From NCBI RefSeq assembly GCF_002262875.1, contig NZ_NKYE01000003.1:186001-250000 (forward strand): a stretch of 64,000 bases of DNA, in the 5' to 3' direction. The stretch is from Amycolatopsis antarctica (GTDB lineage Bacteria; Actinomycetota; Actinomycetes; Mycobacteriales; Pseudonocardiaceae). The notes under the pieces are model-generated. The model made no database searches and was not told where the DNA came from. It was given only the letters and a program-made list of their open reading frames with translations. This document shows, in pieces, positions 50,341 to 61,800 of the stretch. Position 1 is the stretch's first letter, and the number at the start of each line of letters is the position of its first letter. Position numbers and translations under genes: made by a program.

Positions 50341-51255
50341 ATGGCTGTGACGGTGCTGGTCCCGGACGAGGAGGGCGTGACGGCGCTGTCGGCCGTGGAG
50401 GGCGTCCGGGTGGTGCGCTACGACCGGGACGCGCCTCTGCCGCCGGAGGCCGAGGAGGCCGAGGTGGTCGTGCCGAAGCTGCCCGCCGGCACCGCTCCCG
50501 GCGAGTTCGTCCGCAGGTTCCCCGGCGTCAAACTGGTGCAGCTACTCAGTGCCGGAGCGGAGGAGTGGGCGGGGACGCTGCCCGAGGGCGTGCTGCTCTC
50601 CACCTGCCGGGGCGCGCACGGCGGCAGTACGGCGGAGTGGGTGATGGCGGTGCTGCTGTCCGAGATCCGGGAACTGCCCGCGTTCGCCGAAGCCGCCCGC
50701 CGCTCGCAATGGGATCGCCGGGACACGGGCACCGTGCAGGGAATGCGGGTGCTGGTCGTCGGTGCCGGCGATCTCGGCAACTCCCTGCGGCGCAGGCTCG
50801 AACCGTTCGACGCCCGCGTGACGATGGTCGGCATGACCTCCCGCGACGGCGTGCACGGTGTCGGCGAGCTGCCGGATCTGCTCCCCGAAGCGGACGTGGT
50901 CGCGCTGATGGTGCCGCTGACCTCGCGCACCCGTGGCATGGTGGATGCCGGGTTCCTTGCGGCGATGCCGGCCGGGGCGATGCTGGTCAACGCCTCACGC
51001 GGTCCGGTGGTGGACACCGGCGCACTGCTCGCCGAGGTACGCACGGGCAGGCTCCGCGCGGCGCTGGACGTCACCGATCCCGAACCGCTGCCCCCCGGCC
51101 ATCCACTGTGGACCGTTCCGGGAGTGGTGATCACCCCGCACGTCGCCGGTGCGGCACACGGGGTGCGGCGGCGGTCGTACGCGGTGGTCGCCGCCGAGAT
51201 CGAGCGGTACGTCAACGGCGAGCTACCGGACAACCTCGTCCACGGCGAGTACTGA
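50341..51255 (+). CDS. 2-hydroxyacid dehydrogenase
   Basis: The 304-residue NAD(P)-dependent enzyme has the Rossmann motif VLVVGAGDLGNSLRRR (about 136-151). The catalytic Arg is in VNASRGPVVDTGALL, followed by a Glu in DVTDPEPLPPGHPLW and the catalytic His in VVITPHVAGAAHG (about 260-272). It resembles D-isomer dehydrogenases acting on glyoxylate or hydroxypyruvate-type substrates. Divergent from the LppZ-like gene and ending at a large inverted repeat. Confidence 0.9.
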   Translation: MAVTVLVPDEEGVTALSAVEGVRVVRYDRDAPLPPEAEEAEVVVPKLPAGTAPGEFVRRFPGVKLVQLLSAGAEEWAGTLPEGVLLSTCRGAHGGSTAEWVMAVLLSEIRELPAFAEAARRSQWDRRDTGTVQGMRVLVVGAGDLGNSLRRRLEPFDARVTMVGMTSRDGVHGVGELPDLLPEADVVALMVPLTSRTRGMVDAGFLAAMPAGAMLVNASRGPVVDTGALLAEVRTGRLRAALDVTDPEPLPPGHPLWTVPGVVITPHVAGAAHGVRRRSYAVVAAEIERYVNGELPDNLVHGEY

Positions 51256-51269
51256 GCCCGAACGTGAAT

Positions 51270-51324
51270 CGCAATTCGTCGACATATTGCGGTCCCGGGC
51301 GGCGCAATATGTCGACGAATTGCG
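51270..51324. repeat. Perfect 22-bp inverted repeat between convergent genes
   Basis: The arms 51270-51291 and 51303-51324 are perfect complements over 22 bases, beginning CGCAATTCGTCGACATATTG, with an 11-base loop. It lies between the 2-hydroxyacid dehydrogenase and dioxygenase stops. It is AT-richer than its surroundings, without a T-tract. A bidirectional terminator or a mobile palindromic element are the main options. Confidence 0.75.
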
Positions 51325-51360
51325 GTGTGTGTCCGCCGAATGGGTGGTTGTGGCTGGGCG

Positions 51361-52218
51361 TCAGGCGCCGTCGCGGTCGGAGTCGGCGGAGAACACGATG
51401 ACGCCCAGGTGGCCGTCGTCCTCCTCGGTCACCTTCAGCAGCATCTGCTCCTCGAAGATGCTGTCGCCGTCGTTGAAGGTGTCCCGCCCGGTCCTGGCGG
51501 AGTAGGGCGTCCCGGCGAACACCGCCGAGTTGAGCGCCTCGTCGAACATGAGCTGCGTGGTGAGGACCCGTTCGTTGTCCACGTGCACCATGGCGTGGAT
51601 GTGCACCGTCCGCCCGCGATACCAGCCCGGCCAGACGGTGGTGAACTCGACGATGCCGTCGGCGTTGGTGACCTGGGCGCCGCGCAGGTAGCGCTTGTCG
51701 TCGGTCGGCGTCATGTCCGCCGCCCCCTCGCCGCCCTGTGCCGTCCCGCCGGGCCTGCCCCGCGGGGGAGCGCCCTCCGGTGGGCCGCCACCCGGCGGGG
51801 GGCCGCCACTGCCGGTCGACTGGGACTCGGCACCGGAGTACAGGCCGTCGGCGTCGCAGTGCCAGATCTCGACGACCGCGTTCGGCAGCGGCGCGCAGGT
51901 CTCGCTGTCCTGCACCTTGACGGCGAGCCGCAGCCGGGAACCCGCCCTGTCCTCCCGGATGTCGGCGCGGATCTTGTCGGCGTCGAAGTAGTACGGTCCC
52001 TGTGTCGCCGACGGTGTCAGCGTGCAGGTGTTCGCCCCGGCGAACAGGTCGGTCAGGTCGGCCGAGGTCGTCGCCTCCGGTGTGACGGTCTCGCCGGTCG
52101 TGGTGGTGACCGGGGTCGAATCCCCGCACGCCGCGAGCAGGCCGGTCAGTCCGATGGCGCTGAGGCCGGCGAACACCGTCCGCCTGCTCACGCGCTGTCC
52201 CTCGTGGTGGTCTCGCAT
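51361..52218 (-). CDS. Tat-exported intradiol ring-cleavage dioxygenase-like protein
   Basis: The 285-residue protein has a twin-arginine signal SRRTVFAGLSAIGLTGLLAA with a lipobox-type Cys (LLAACGDS), so it is exported folded and may be a lipoprotein. The domain starts near TQGPYYFDADKIRADIREDR and shows WHCDADGLYSGAES, WPGWYRGRTVHIHAMVHV and LMFDEALNSAVFAGTPYSAR. Tyr and two His of the iron site are visible (WYRGRTVHIH). A proline/glycine-rich insert sits in the middle. These exported dioxygenases are widespread in actinobacteria; the substrate is unknown. Confidence 0.87.
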   Translation of the reverse strand: MRDHHEGQRVSRRTVFAGLSAIGLTGLLAACGDSTPVTTTTGETVTPEATTSADLTDLFAGANTCTLTPSATQGPYYFDADKIRADIREDRAGSRLRLAVKVQDSETCAPLPNAVVEIWHCDADGLYSGAESQSTGSGGPPPGGGPPEGAPPRGRPGGTAQGGEGAADMTPTDDKRYLRGAQVTNADGIVEFTTVWPGWYRGRTVHIHAMVHVDNERVLTTQLMFDEALNSAVFAGTPYSARTGRDTFNDGDSIFEEQMLLKVTEEDDGHLGVIVFSADSDRDGA

Positions 52219-52381
52219 CCGCTGCCCTCTCCCGTGCTGGTGATGCCCACGGTAAGCGGGTGGCTTGTGTGTTCCCTTGGTGCGAGCTGTGAGCCCGCTG
52301 TGCGATCGCGCGACCGGCTCGGTGCCGTCCGCCGGGTGATTCGTTCGGTCCGGCCGGGCGAAATGCCCTACGCTCACGCGC

Positions 52382-53029
52382 GTGAGCACCCAGGACGAGT
52401 ACAACAGCGGCACCGGCCGGAACTTCTTCGACTCGAGCGGTTCCGATCAGGACTACACCGACCCGCCGACGACGATGATCCCGACCAGCGGCGCCGGCGC
52501 CGACGGGCCCGGCCCGGTCGACAACAGCACGCGCTGGCACGGCGGCCTCGATCTCGGCCTGCTGCTGCTGCGCCTGGTGCTCGGCGGGACCATGCTCGCG
52601 CACGGCGCGCAGAAACTGTTCGGTGCCTTCGACGGCCCGGGCATCGACGGGTTCGCGCAGGCGCTCGGAACGCTGGGGTACACCAGCCAGACCACGCTGC
52701 TGTCCTGGATCACCGCGCTCGCCGAGGTCGGTGGTGGCGCCCTGCTGATCCTGGGCCTGTTCACCCCGATCGGCGCCGCCGCCATTCTCGGTGTCACCGC
52801 CAACATCGTCTACGTGAAGTACGGTTCCGGCTTCTTCAACGGACCGGAGCAGGGCTACGAGTACGAACTGCTGCTCGGTGTCGTCGCCCTCGCCCTGCTG
52901 TTCACCGGCTCCGGGCGGGTCGCGCTCGACGCGAACACCCCGTGGCGGCGCAAGCCGATGCCGTTCGCGATCGTCGGCCTCGTACTCGCGGCCGCCGCGT
53001 CCGTCGCGGTGGTCCTGCTCTTCCGCTGA
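52382..53029 (+). CDS. DoxX-family membrane protein (Rv3005c-like)
   Basis: The 215-residue protein has a hydrophilic N-terminus (about 1-55) followed by four helices, beginning LDLGLLLLRLVLGGTMLAHG and then AQKLFGAFDGPG, the DoxX hallmark. Later segments (WITALAEVGGGALLILGLFT, GAAAILGVTANIVYVKYGSG) are typical. In mycobacteria DoxX (Rv3005c) works with a superoxide dismutase and a thiosulfate-related protein in redox stress. The gene order with ilv genes and LppZ is the same. Confidence 0.9.
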   Translation: MSTQDEYNSGTGRNFFDSSGSDQDYTDPPTTMIPTSGAGADGPGPVDNSTRWHGGLDLGLLLLRLVLGGTMLAHGAQKLFGAFDGPGIDGFAQALGTLGYTSQTTLLSWITALAEVGGGALLILGLFTPIGAAAILGVTANIVYVKYGSGFFNGPEQGYEYELLLGVVALALLFTGSGRVALDANTPWRRKPMPFAIVGLVLAAAASVAVVLLFR

Positions 53030-53043
53030 CGCACGCACAGGAC

Positions 53044-53087
53044 ACGGCAGAGGGCCCGCGGGACGAATCCCGCGGGCCCTCTGCCGT
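53044..53087. terminator. 20-bp perfect hairpin between convergent genes
   Basis: Bases 53044-53063 pair perfectly with 53068-53087 across a CGAA loop, between the DoxX and ilvD stops. It can terminate transcription from both sides. Confidence 0.85.
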
Positions 53088-53098
53088 TCTGTCGCGGT

Positions 53099-54943
53099 CT
53101 AACGGTTCGGGTCGCGCACCGCGCCGGTGTCGGCGGAGGTGGCCATCCGGGCGTAGGCCGCAAGCGCCTTGGTGATGGGCCGTTCCCGCTCGGCGGGCTG
53201 CCACGGACGTTCGCTCGCCTCCATCTTCGAGCGGCGCTCGGCGAGGGTCTCCGGCTCGACGAGCAGTTCCAGCCTGCGCTGCGCCACGTCCAGCACGATC
53301 TGGTCGCCGTTCTCCACCAGCGCGATCGTCCCGCCCGCGGCGGCCTCGGGGGAGATGTGCCCGACGGAGATGCCCGAGGAGCCGCCGGAGAAACGGCCGT
53401 CGGTGATCAGCGCGCACTTCTTGCCGAGTCCGGAGCCCTTGAGGAACGCCGTGGGGTGCAGCATCTCCTGCATGCCGGGGCCGCCCGCGGGCCCCTCGTA
53501 GCGGATGACCAGAACCTCGCCCGGCTGGATCTTCTTGCCCAGGATCGCGGAGACGGCTTCCTCCTGGCTCTCCAGCACCCGCGCCGGGCCCTGGAAGTGC
53601 CACAGCTCCTCGTCGATGCCCGCCGACTTGATCACCGCGCCGTTCTCGGCGAGGTTGCCACGCAGGATCGCCAGTCCACCGTCCGCGGTGTGGGCGTGTG
53701 CGACGTCGTGGATGCAGCCGTCCGCGGCGTCGGTGTCCAAAGAGGACCAGCGGTTCGAGGTGGAGAAGGCCTCCGTGGTGCGCACGCCGCCGGGCGCGGC
53801 GTGGTAAAGCTCGATCGCCCGCTCGGACGGCGCCTCCGCCCGGATGTCCCAAGTGGACAGCCATTCGTCCAGTGTGGAGGTGTGCACGCTGGTCACGTCG
53901 TCGTGCAGCAGGCCACCCCGGTACAGCTCACCGAGAATCGCGGGGATTCCGCCCGCCCGGTGCACGTCCTCCATGTGGTAGTCGGAGTTGGGCGCGACCT
54001 TGGACAGGCAGGGCACCCGGCGGCCGATCGCGTCGATGTCCTCGATCGTGAAGTCGATCTCGCCCTCCTGCGCGGCGGCGAGGATGTGCAGCACGGTGTT
54101 CGTGGAGCCGCCCATCGCCATGTCCAGCGCCATCGCGTTCTCGAAGGCGTGCCGGTTGGCGATCGACCGCGGCAGTGCCGACTCGTCGTCCTGGCCGTAC
54201 CAGCGCTCGCACAGTTCCACCACGGTGCGGCCCGCGTCCTCGAACAGCTCCCTGCGTGCGGCGTGGGTGGCCAGCGTCGACCCGTTGCCCGGCAGGGAGA
54301 GCCCGAGTGCCTCGGTCAGGCAGTTCATCGAGTTCGCGGTGAACATGCCGGAGCAGGAGCCACAGGTCGGGCAGGCGGACCGTTCCACCTCGGAGAGGCC
54401 GGCCTCGTCGATCGCCGCGTTCGCCGAGGCGGAGATCGTGGTGATCAGGTCGGTCGGGGCCTGTGCGACGCCCTCGACGACCACGGCCTTGCCCGCCTCC
54501 ATCGGCCCGCCGGAGACGAAGACCACCGGGATGTTCAGCCGCATGGCGGCGTTCAGCATTCCGGGGGTGATCTTGTCGCAGTTGGAGATGCACACCAGCG
54601 CGTCGGCCTGGTGCGCGTTCACCATGTACTCGACGGCGTCCGCGATGATCTCGCGCGAGGGCAGGGAGTACAGCATTCCGCTGTGCCCCATGGCGATGCC
54701 GTCGTCCACGGCGATGGTGTGGAACTCGCGGGCGACGCCGCCCGCCTCCTTCACCGCTCCGGCGACGATCTCACCGAGATCCTTCAGATGGACGTGGCCG
54801 GGCACGAACTGCGTGTACGAGTTGGCGATCGCGACGATCGGCTTGCCGAAGTCGCTGTCGGTCATCCCGGTGGCACGCCAGAGCGAGCGGGCGCCCGCGG
54901 CGTTGCGTCCGTGGGTGGTGGTGCGGGAACGGAGCTTGGGCAC
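53099..54943 (-). CDS. ilvD: Dihydroxyacid dehydratase
   Basis: The 614-residue Fe-S enzyme dehydrates dihydroxy-isovalerate or dihydroxy-methylvalerate to the keto acids of valine and isoleucine. The cluster ligands are in [17 protein letters not shown] (about 119-135) and [19 protein letters not shown] (about 191-209). [20 protein letters not shown] opens the protein; [12 protein letters not shown]-type [20 protein letters not shown] is near the end. It is opposite in direction to the ilvB operon and separated by the PH-domain gene. Confidence 0.95.
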   Translation of the reverse strand: MPKLRSRTTTHGRNAAGARSLWRATGMTDSDFGKPIVAIANSYTQFVPGHVHLKDLGEIVAGAVKEAGGVAREFHTIAVDDGIAMGHSGMLYSLPSREIIADAVEYMVNAHQADALVCISNCDKITPGMLNAAMRLNIPVVFVSGGPMEAGKAVVVEGVAQAPTDLITTISASANAAIDEAGLSEVERSACPTCGSCSGMFTANSMNCLTEALGLSLPGNGSTLATHAARRELFEDAGRTVVELCERWYGQDDESALPRSIANRHAFENAMALDMAMGGSTNTVLHILAAAQEGEIDFTIEDIDAIGRRVPCLSKVAPNSDYHMEDVHRAGGIPAILGELYRGGLLHDDVTSVHTSTLDEWLSTWDIRAEAPSERAIELYHAAPGGVRTTEAFSTSNRWSSLDTDAADGCIHDVAHAHTADGGLAILRGNLAENGAVIKSAGIDEELWHFQGPARVLESQEEAVSAILGKKIQPGEVLVIRYEGPAGGPGMQEMLHPTAFLKGSGLGKKCALITDGRFSGGSSGISVGHISPEAAAGGTIALVENGDQIVLDVAQRRLELLVEPETLAERRSKMEASERPWQPAERERPITKALAAYARMATSADTGAVRDPNR

Positions 54944-55032
54944 GGCTCCTCCAAAGTCGTTGCCGGACCCGGAAGGTCACGGTGGCGGTGCGGAAGGCGA
55001 GCCGTCCGGCGCCGGTGGTCCCGGCGGGCATC

Positions 55033-55061
55033 CGCGCCCCGTGTCGGGTGGACGGGGCGCG
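55033..55061 (-). terminator. Hairpin between the PH-domain gene and ilvD
   Basis: CGCGCCCCGT (55033-55042) and ACGGGGCGCG (55052-55061) form a 10-bp stem with a nine-base loop, 70 bases downstream of the PH-domain gene on the minus strand. It probably ends that transcript before the ilvD promoter. The rest of the 188-bp gap shows no gene. Confidence 0.6.
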
Positions 55062-55131
55062 CGGACGACCAGGCCAGGCTACTCCTCGCCGGGGGCGGAC
55101 CCGGCGGGCGAGGGGTGTGACGCGGATCCGT

Positions 55132-55773
55132 TCAGTCGCGCGGTTTCTCGGCGGCCGGTGCCGCCGCGCCGGTGCCGGTATCGGGGCCGGCGGTACTTCC
55201 GGACTCGGCGACGGTGCCCTCGGCTGCGTTCCCGGTCTCGGTGGCGGCGTCCTCGGAATCTGTGCCCGCCTCCGTGCTCGCTTCCGCACCCGCCTCGGCG
55301 TCCGCGGCTTCCGGGTCCTCCCCGCCCCGCGGGTCGTGCGCCCCGGTCACCATGTCGTCGGTGAGGCCGGTCGGGTCGGCGAGCCTGCCGTCGCTGACGA
55401 GCGAGAGAACGGGCAGGTGCCGGACGCGGACGGTGGGCAGCGCGACGTCCTCGCCGGATTCGGTCACCGCGCGGACGTTGCCCCGCTCGCCCAGCGACAG
55501 GCCCTTGAGCTCCGACCACGGCAGCGCCCGGCCGCCGAGCAGGGTGCGGACCCGCAGGCCGTCGGAGTCGGCGGTGGTGCGCACCCTGGCGACGTAGACC
55601 GCGGCGACGATCGGCACCAGATAGAGCGCCTGCAGACCGGGCGCGGCGAATGCGGCGGGTGTCACACAGACGAGGAGCACCGCGACCGCGATCATCGCGG
55701 TGCCGGGAATCCGGAAAACAGCGCGCCTGCCTGCTGGTTCTGCTTGCTGATCGACCACCCCCTGATGGTGCAC
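55132..55773 (-). CDS. PH-domain membrane protein (Cfp6-like)
   Basis: The 213-residue protein starts HHQGVVDQQAEPAGRRAVFR (GTG 55773; other GTG starts are possible). Two transmembrane segments (about 25-60, AMIAVAVLLVCVTPAAFAAP) precede a bacterial PH domain (TADSDGLRVRTLLGGRALPW, LKGLSLGERGNVRAVTESGE). A long acidic Ala/Glu/Thr/Gly tail follows. In M. tuberculosis the same place is held by Cfp6 (Rv3004), also a PH-domain protein. The function is unknown. It is divergent from the ilv leader. Confidence 0.85.
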   Translation of the reverse strand: MHHQGVVDQQAEPAGRRAVFRIPGTAMIAVAVLLVCVTPAAFAAPGLQALYLVPIVAAVYVARVRTTADSDGLRVRTLLGGRALPWSELKGLSLGERGNVRAVTESGEDVALPTVRVRHLPVLSLVSDGRLADPTGLTDDMVTGAHDPRGGEDPEAADAEAGAEASTEAGTDSEDAATETGNAAEGTVAESGSTAGPDTGTGAAAPAAEKPRD

Positions 55774-55889
55774 CGATGGCCGTGGCCGCGGGCACGCGGG
55801 GCCCGGATAGCGGCGGCGGGCGTCCAGCATCCGGACTTCGCGTCCCGCAGAGTTGACACTCCTGACGGAGAGCGATTACGGTTCGCACC

Positions 55890-55937
55890 GTGACTACGCA
55901 GACCGGCCTCGTACTTCCCAAGCGCGTCGACGCTTAG
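55890..55937 (+). CDS. ilvB leader peptide
   Basis: GTG 55890 opens a 15-residue peptide, [14 protein letters not shown] after the start, ending at TAG 55937. It contains Leu-Val-Leu encoded CTC GTA CTT, with rare GTA and CTT codons in this high-GC genome, and a further Val. Ribosome stalling on these codons when charged Leu/Val tRNA is low would change folding of the RNA downstream. Confidence 0.78.
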   Translation: MTTQTGLVLPKRVDA

Positions 55938-56000
55938 GGACGTCTCCCGCTGCGTCGACGCGCGACCCTCGTGCGACCTATTGGTCGGCGGGGGTTTTTT
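55922..56000 (+). promoter_or_regulatory. Transcription attenuator of the ilvBNC operon
   Basis: GCGCGTCGACGC (55922-55933, inside the last leader codons) can pair with GCGTCGACGCGC (55952-55963). A second hairpin, CGACC (55974-55978) with GGTCG (55983-55987), is followed by GCGGGGG and a run of six T (55995-56000). An alternative pairs GACC at 55964-55967 with the same GGTC. Competing structures after a leader peptide form the classic attenuator arrangement. Confidence 0.75.
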
Positions 56001-56094
56001 GTTGCCTGGACACCGAAATCGGACCGAGAAGACCCATGACCGACCCTGGCAGGACCGCCACAGGCATGACCCCGACACCCACGAGGCAGAACCG

Positions 56095-57995
56095 ATGACA
56101 AGCGCCACCTCGCGATCGGACACCACCACCGGAACCCCGGCGGCCAAGCCCGGCCCGCCCGGAGCCCGTCCCAAGCCCTCGCCGCCCGCCGGAACGCCCG
56201 TACGGGTCACCGGCGCGCAGTCCCTCGTGCGCTCGCTGGAGTCGGTGGGCGTCGAGGTCGTGTTCGGCATCCCCGGCGGCACGATCCTCCCGGCGTACGA
56301 CCCGCTCCTGGACTCGACGAAGGTGCGCCACGTGCTCGTCCGGCACGAGCAGGGTGCCGGCCACGCCGCGACCGGTTACGCGCAGGCGACCGGCAAGGTC
56401 GGCGTCTGCATGGCGACCTCCGGCCCCGGCGCGACCAACCTGGTGACCCCGCTGGCCGACGCGAACATGGACTCCGTTCCGGTCGTCGCCATCACCGGGC
56501 AGCAGTCGCGTGCCCTCATCGGCACGGACGCCTTCCAGGAGGCGGACATCTGCGGCATCACCATGCCGATCACGAAACACAACTTCCTGGTGACCGACCC
56601 GGCCGAGATCCCGCGTGCCATCGCCGAGGCGTTCCACCTGGCCGCCACCGGCAGGCCGGGTCCGGTGCTGGTGGACATCCCGAAGGACGTCCTGCAGGAG
56701 ATGACCTCGTTCTCCTGGCCCCCGGAGACCGACCTGCCCGGCTACCGGCCGACCCTGCGCCCGCACGGCAAGCAGGTCCGCGAGGCCGCCCGGCTGCTCT
56801 CCGCGGCACGCAGGCCGGTGCTCTACGTCGGCGGTGGCGTGATCAAGGCGCAGGCGTCGAAGCACCTGCTGGAACTGGCCGAGCTGACCGGTATCCCGGT
56901 GGTCACCACGCTGATGGCCCGCGGGGCGTTCCCCGACTCGCACCGCCAGCACCTCGGCATGCCGGGCATGCACGGTTCGGTCGCGGCCGTGGCCGCGATG
57001 CAGCGGTCCGATCTGCTGATCGCGCTCGGCGCCCGGTTCGACGACCGGGTCACCGGCAAGCTGGACTCCTTCGCGCCCGACGCCTCCATCGTGCACGCCG
57101 ACATCGACCCGGCCGAGATCTCCAAGAACCGCAAGGCGGACGTTCCCATCGTCGGCGACTGCGCGGAGATCATCACCGAGCTGATCAGCGCGGTGCGCGG
57201 GGAGACCGACCAGTCGGCGGCGCAGGACCTGACGCCGTGGTGGGCGCAGATCGACTCCTGGCGGGACACCTTCCCCGCGGGGTACGAGTGGCCCGCCGAC
57301 GGCACCCTGTCCCCGCAGTACGTCATCGAGCGCATCGGTGAGCTGGTCGGCCCGGACGCCGTCTACACGGCGGGCGTCGGCCAGCACCAGATGTGGGCGG
57401 CGCAGTTCGTCAAGTACGAGAACCCGAGGACGTGGATCAACTCCGGCGGCCTCGGCACGATGGGCTACGCGGTGCCCGCCGCGATGGGTGCGCAGTTCGG
57501 CGTGCCGGACAAGCAGGTCTGGGCGATCGACGGCGACGGCTGCTTCCAGATGACGAACCAGGAACTGGCCACCTGTGCCATCGAGGGCGCGCCGATCAAG
57601 GTCGCCGTGATCAACAACGGCAACCTCGGCATGGTCCGGCAGTGGCAGAACCTGTTCTACTCGGAGCGCTACTCGCAGACCGACCTCGGCACGCACAAGC
57701 ACCGGATCCCGGATTTCACCCTGCTCGCCGAGGCGCTCGGCTGCGCCGGACTTCGTTGCGAGACAAAGGACGAGGTCGACCAGGTCATCCGCCGCGCCAT
57801 GGAGATCAACGACCGCCCGGTGGTGATCGACTTCGTGGTCGGCAAGGACGCACAGGTCTGGCCGATGGTCGCCTCGGGCACCGGAAACGACGAGATCATG
57901 GCCGCACGGGGCATCCGTCCGCTGTTCGACGACGACGAGGTGTCGTCCGAACAGGCGGTGGAGGTCGCCGACGTGGCGGCGAACGGAGAGCAGCA

Positions 57996-57999
<4 letters not shown>
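56095..57999 (+). CDS. ilvB: Acetolactate synthase large subunit
   Basis: The 634-residue ThDP enzyme makes acetolactate or acetohydroxybutyrate, the first common step of valine, leucine and isoleucine synthesis. Features are [20 protein letters not shown] (about 51-70), the activating Glu in [20 protein letters not shown], and the ThDP-Mg motif [20 protein letters not shown] then [14 protein letters not shown]. The N-terminal 40 residues are Pro/Ala/Thr-rich and unusually long. Rv3003c orthologue. Overlaps ilvN by four bases. Confidence 0.96.
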
Positions 58000-59590
<1,591 letters not shown>

Positions 59591-59601
59591 TTCACCCGGA
59601 C

Positions 59602-59634
59602 GAGGGCCGTCGCCGCATCGCGGTGGCGGCCCTC
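59602..59634 (+). terminator. Hairpin after ilvC
   Basis: GAGGGCCGTCGCC (59602-59614) pairs with GGTGGCGGCCCTC (59622-59634) apart from one mismatch and one wobble, across a seven-base loop, 11 bases beyond the ilvC stop. Confidence 0.75.
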
Positions 59635-59693
59635 GCCGCGTCCGGCCGACGTATCGCACGGCGCGATGTGGACGGTTCGCTACCGTGACGCCC

Positions 59694-59978
59694 ATGAGCG
59701 AGCAGGAAGCGCAGCAGGAGAACACCCCGGTCGACGACAAGGCGCACATCCGCCACGAACTGGATCTCGGCGTGGCCGAGTGGAAGCGCGCGGAACCCGA
59801 GGGTGAGACGATCGAGGACGCGGTGGAGTACGCCTTCGTCCCGCACACCGACGGCGTCACCTACGTCGCCATGCGCCAGTCCTCCGAGCCGGACGGCACG
59901 GTGCTGGTCTTCACCCCCGCCGAATGGGACGCCTTCGTCGCCGGGGCCCGGGACGGCGAGTTCGACGAACCCTGGTGA
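59694..59978 (+). CDS. DUF397-like small protein
   Basis: The 94-residue protein starts MSEQEAQQENTPVDDKAHIR with a charged helix. From about 55 it contains DGVTYVAMRQSSEPDGTVLV then FTPAEWDAFVAGARDGEFDE. The 'vaMRdS.dPdG.vl.FTpaEW.aFvaGardGeFd' pattern is the core of DUF397, which in many actinomycetes is paired with a helix-turn-helix regulator. No such partner is next to it here, and the usual N-terminal WrkSsyS segment is missing. Function unknown. Confidence 0.8.
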   Translation: MSEQEAQQENTPVDDKAHIRHELDLGVAEWKRAEPEGETIEDAVEYAFVPHTDGVTYVAMRQSSEPDGTVLVFTPAEWDAFVAGARDGEFDEPW

Positions 59979-60180
59979 CCGGCCGGCCGGGCCGTCCCAA
60001 CGGGCGGGCACCCGGTGGTCCGATCGGGCCCGGCACTAAACTCGGCACGTCCTCCAGCCACAACGCCGTGGCCGGCCACACGCACGCAGGGGTGCACCGC
60101 TTCCGCCGACGTCCGACGAAGCACGAGAAACGTTGCCACCCAAGCAGAATCGCCAGTCAACGAGCATTGGGAGTCGCATC

Positions 60181-61779
60181 GTGACCAAGCCCGGCAAACC
60201 CGTTGTCCTGCTCGCCGAGAAGCTCGCGCCCTCGGTGGTGAGCGTCTTCGGCGACGAGGTCGAAGTCCAGCATGTGGACGGCACGGACCGCTCCGCGCTG
60301 CTGGCGGCGGTGGCATCGGCGGACGCACTGCTGGTCCGTTCCGCCACCCAGGTCGACGCCGAGGTGCTGGCGGCCGCCACGCGGCTCAAGGTCGTCGCCC
60401 GCGCCGGGGTCGGCCTGGACAACGTCGAGGTCCCCGCCGCCACCGAGCGCGGGGTGCTGGTGGTCAACGCCCCGACGTCGAACATCGTCTCCGCCGCCGA
60501 GCACGCCGTCGCCCTGCTGCTCTCGGTCGCCCGCCGGGTGCCGGCCGCGAGCGCGAGCCTGCGGGCAGGGGAGTGGAAGCGCAGCTCGTACGCGGGCGTG
60601 GAGCTCAGCGGCAAGACCATCGGCGTCGTCGGCCTCGGCAAGATCGGGCAACTCTTCGCCCAGCGGCTCGCCGCCTTCGGCACCGAGCTGATCGCCTACG
60701 ACCCTTATGCCTCGCCCGCCCGCGCCGCCCAGCTCGGCATCGAGCTGGTGCCGCTGGACGAGCTGCTGGAGCGGTCCGACGCGATCTCGATCCACCTGCC
60801 GAAGACGCCGGAGACCAAGGGCCTCATCGGCGCCGAGGCGCTGAAGAAGACCAAGCCGGGCGTGATCATCGTCAACGCCGCGCGCGGTGGCCTGATCGAC
60901 GAGTCCGCCCTCGCCGACTCGATCCGCGAGGGCCACGTGGGCGGGGCGGGCATCGACGTGTTCGTCACCGAGCCGACCACCGAGAGCCCGCTGTTCGGCC
61001 TGCCGAACGTGGTCGTCACCCCGCACCTGGGCGCGTCCACCGCCGAGGCGCAGGACCGGGCGGGCACCGACGTCGCGCGCTCGACCCTGCTGGCCCTGCG
61101 CGGCGACTTCGTGCCGGACGCGGTGAACGTGGCGGGCGGCGGCACCGTCAGCGACGAGGTGCGCCCGTACCTGCCGCTGGCGCAGAAGCTCGGCACCGTG
61201 CTCGCCGCGCTCAGCTCGCAGGCGCCCGCCTCGGTGAAGGTGGTGGTGCGCGGTGAACTGTCCACCGAGGACGTCAGCGTGCTGCCGCTCGCGGCCCTGC
61301 GCGGCGTGTTCTCCGAGGTCGTCGAGAGCCAGGTGACGTTCGTGAACGCGCCGCGACTGGCCGAGGAGCTGGGTGTGCAGGTGGAGACGGCCGCCGAGAG
61401 CGAGAGCCCGAACCACCGCAGCCTGCTCACCATCCGCACGGTGCACGCGGACGGCACGACGATGTCGGTCTCCGGTGCCGTCACCGGCAAGGACGACGTG
61501 CAGAAGCTGGTGGAGATCAACGGCAGGCATTTCGACCTGCGCGCCGAGGGCAACGTGCTGCTGCTGGAGTACCCGGACCGTCCCGGCATCATGGGCCGGG
61601 TGGGCACGCTGCTCGGTGAGGCGGGCATCAACATCGAGGCCGCCCAGATCAGCCAGACCACCGACGGGGCCGACGCACTGATGCTGCTGCGCGTGGACCG
61701 CGCGGTGGACACCCACGTGCTGGAACCGATCGGCGCCTCGGTCGGCGCGCGCACGATCCGCGCGGTCGCTTTCGACTGA
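60181..61779 (+). CDS. serA: D-3-phosphoglycerate dehydrogenase
   Basis: The 532-residue enzyme performs the first step of serine synthesis. GTG 60181 follows GGGAG. The Rossmann motif is IGVVGLGKIGQLFAQRLAAF (about 142-161). IIVNAARGGLIDESALADSI and VTEPTTESPLF then VVTPHLGASTAEAQDRAG carry the catalytic Arg, Glu and His. The intervening domain and C-terminal ACT domain (DRPGIMGRVGTLLGEAGIN) give the long mycobacterial type, feedback-regulated by serine. Rv2996c orthologue. Confidence 0.96.
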   Translation: MTKPGKPVVLLAEKLAPSVVSVFGDEVEVQHVDGTDRSALLAAVASADALLVRSATQVDAEVLAAATRLKVVARAGVGLDNVEVPAATERGVLVVNAPTSNIVSAAEHAVALLLSVARRVPAASASLRAGEWKRSSYAGVELSGKTIGVVGLGKIGQLFAQRLAAFGTELIAYDPYASPARAAQLGIELVPLDELLERSDAISIHLPKTPETKGLIGAEALKKTKPGVIIVNAARGGLIDESALADSIREGHVGGAGIDVFVTEPTTESPLFGLPNVVVTPHLGASTAEAQDRAGTDVARSTLLALRGDFVPDAVNVAGGGTVSDEVRPYLPLAQKLGTVLAALSSQAPASVKVVVRGELSTEDVSVLPLAALRGVFSEVVESQVTFVNAPRLAEELGVQVETAAESESPNHRSLLTIRTVHADGTTMSVSGAVTGKDDVQKLVEINGRHFDLRAEGNVLLLEYPDRPGIMGRVGTLLGEAGINIEAAQISQTTDGADALMLLRVDRAVDTHVLEPIGASVGARTIRAVAFD

Positions 61780-61800
61780 GTCCGCACCGCCGTCGCTCGC

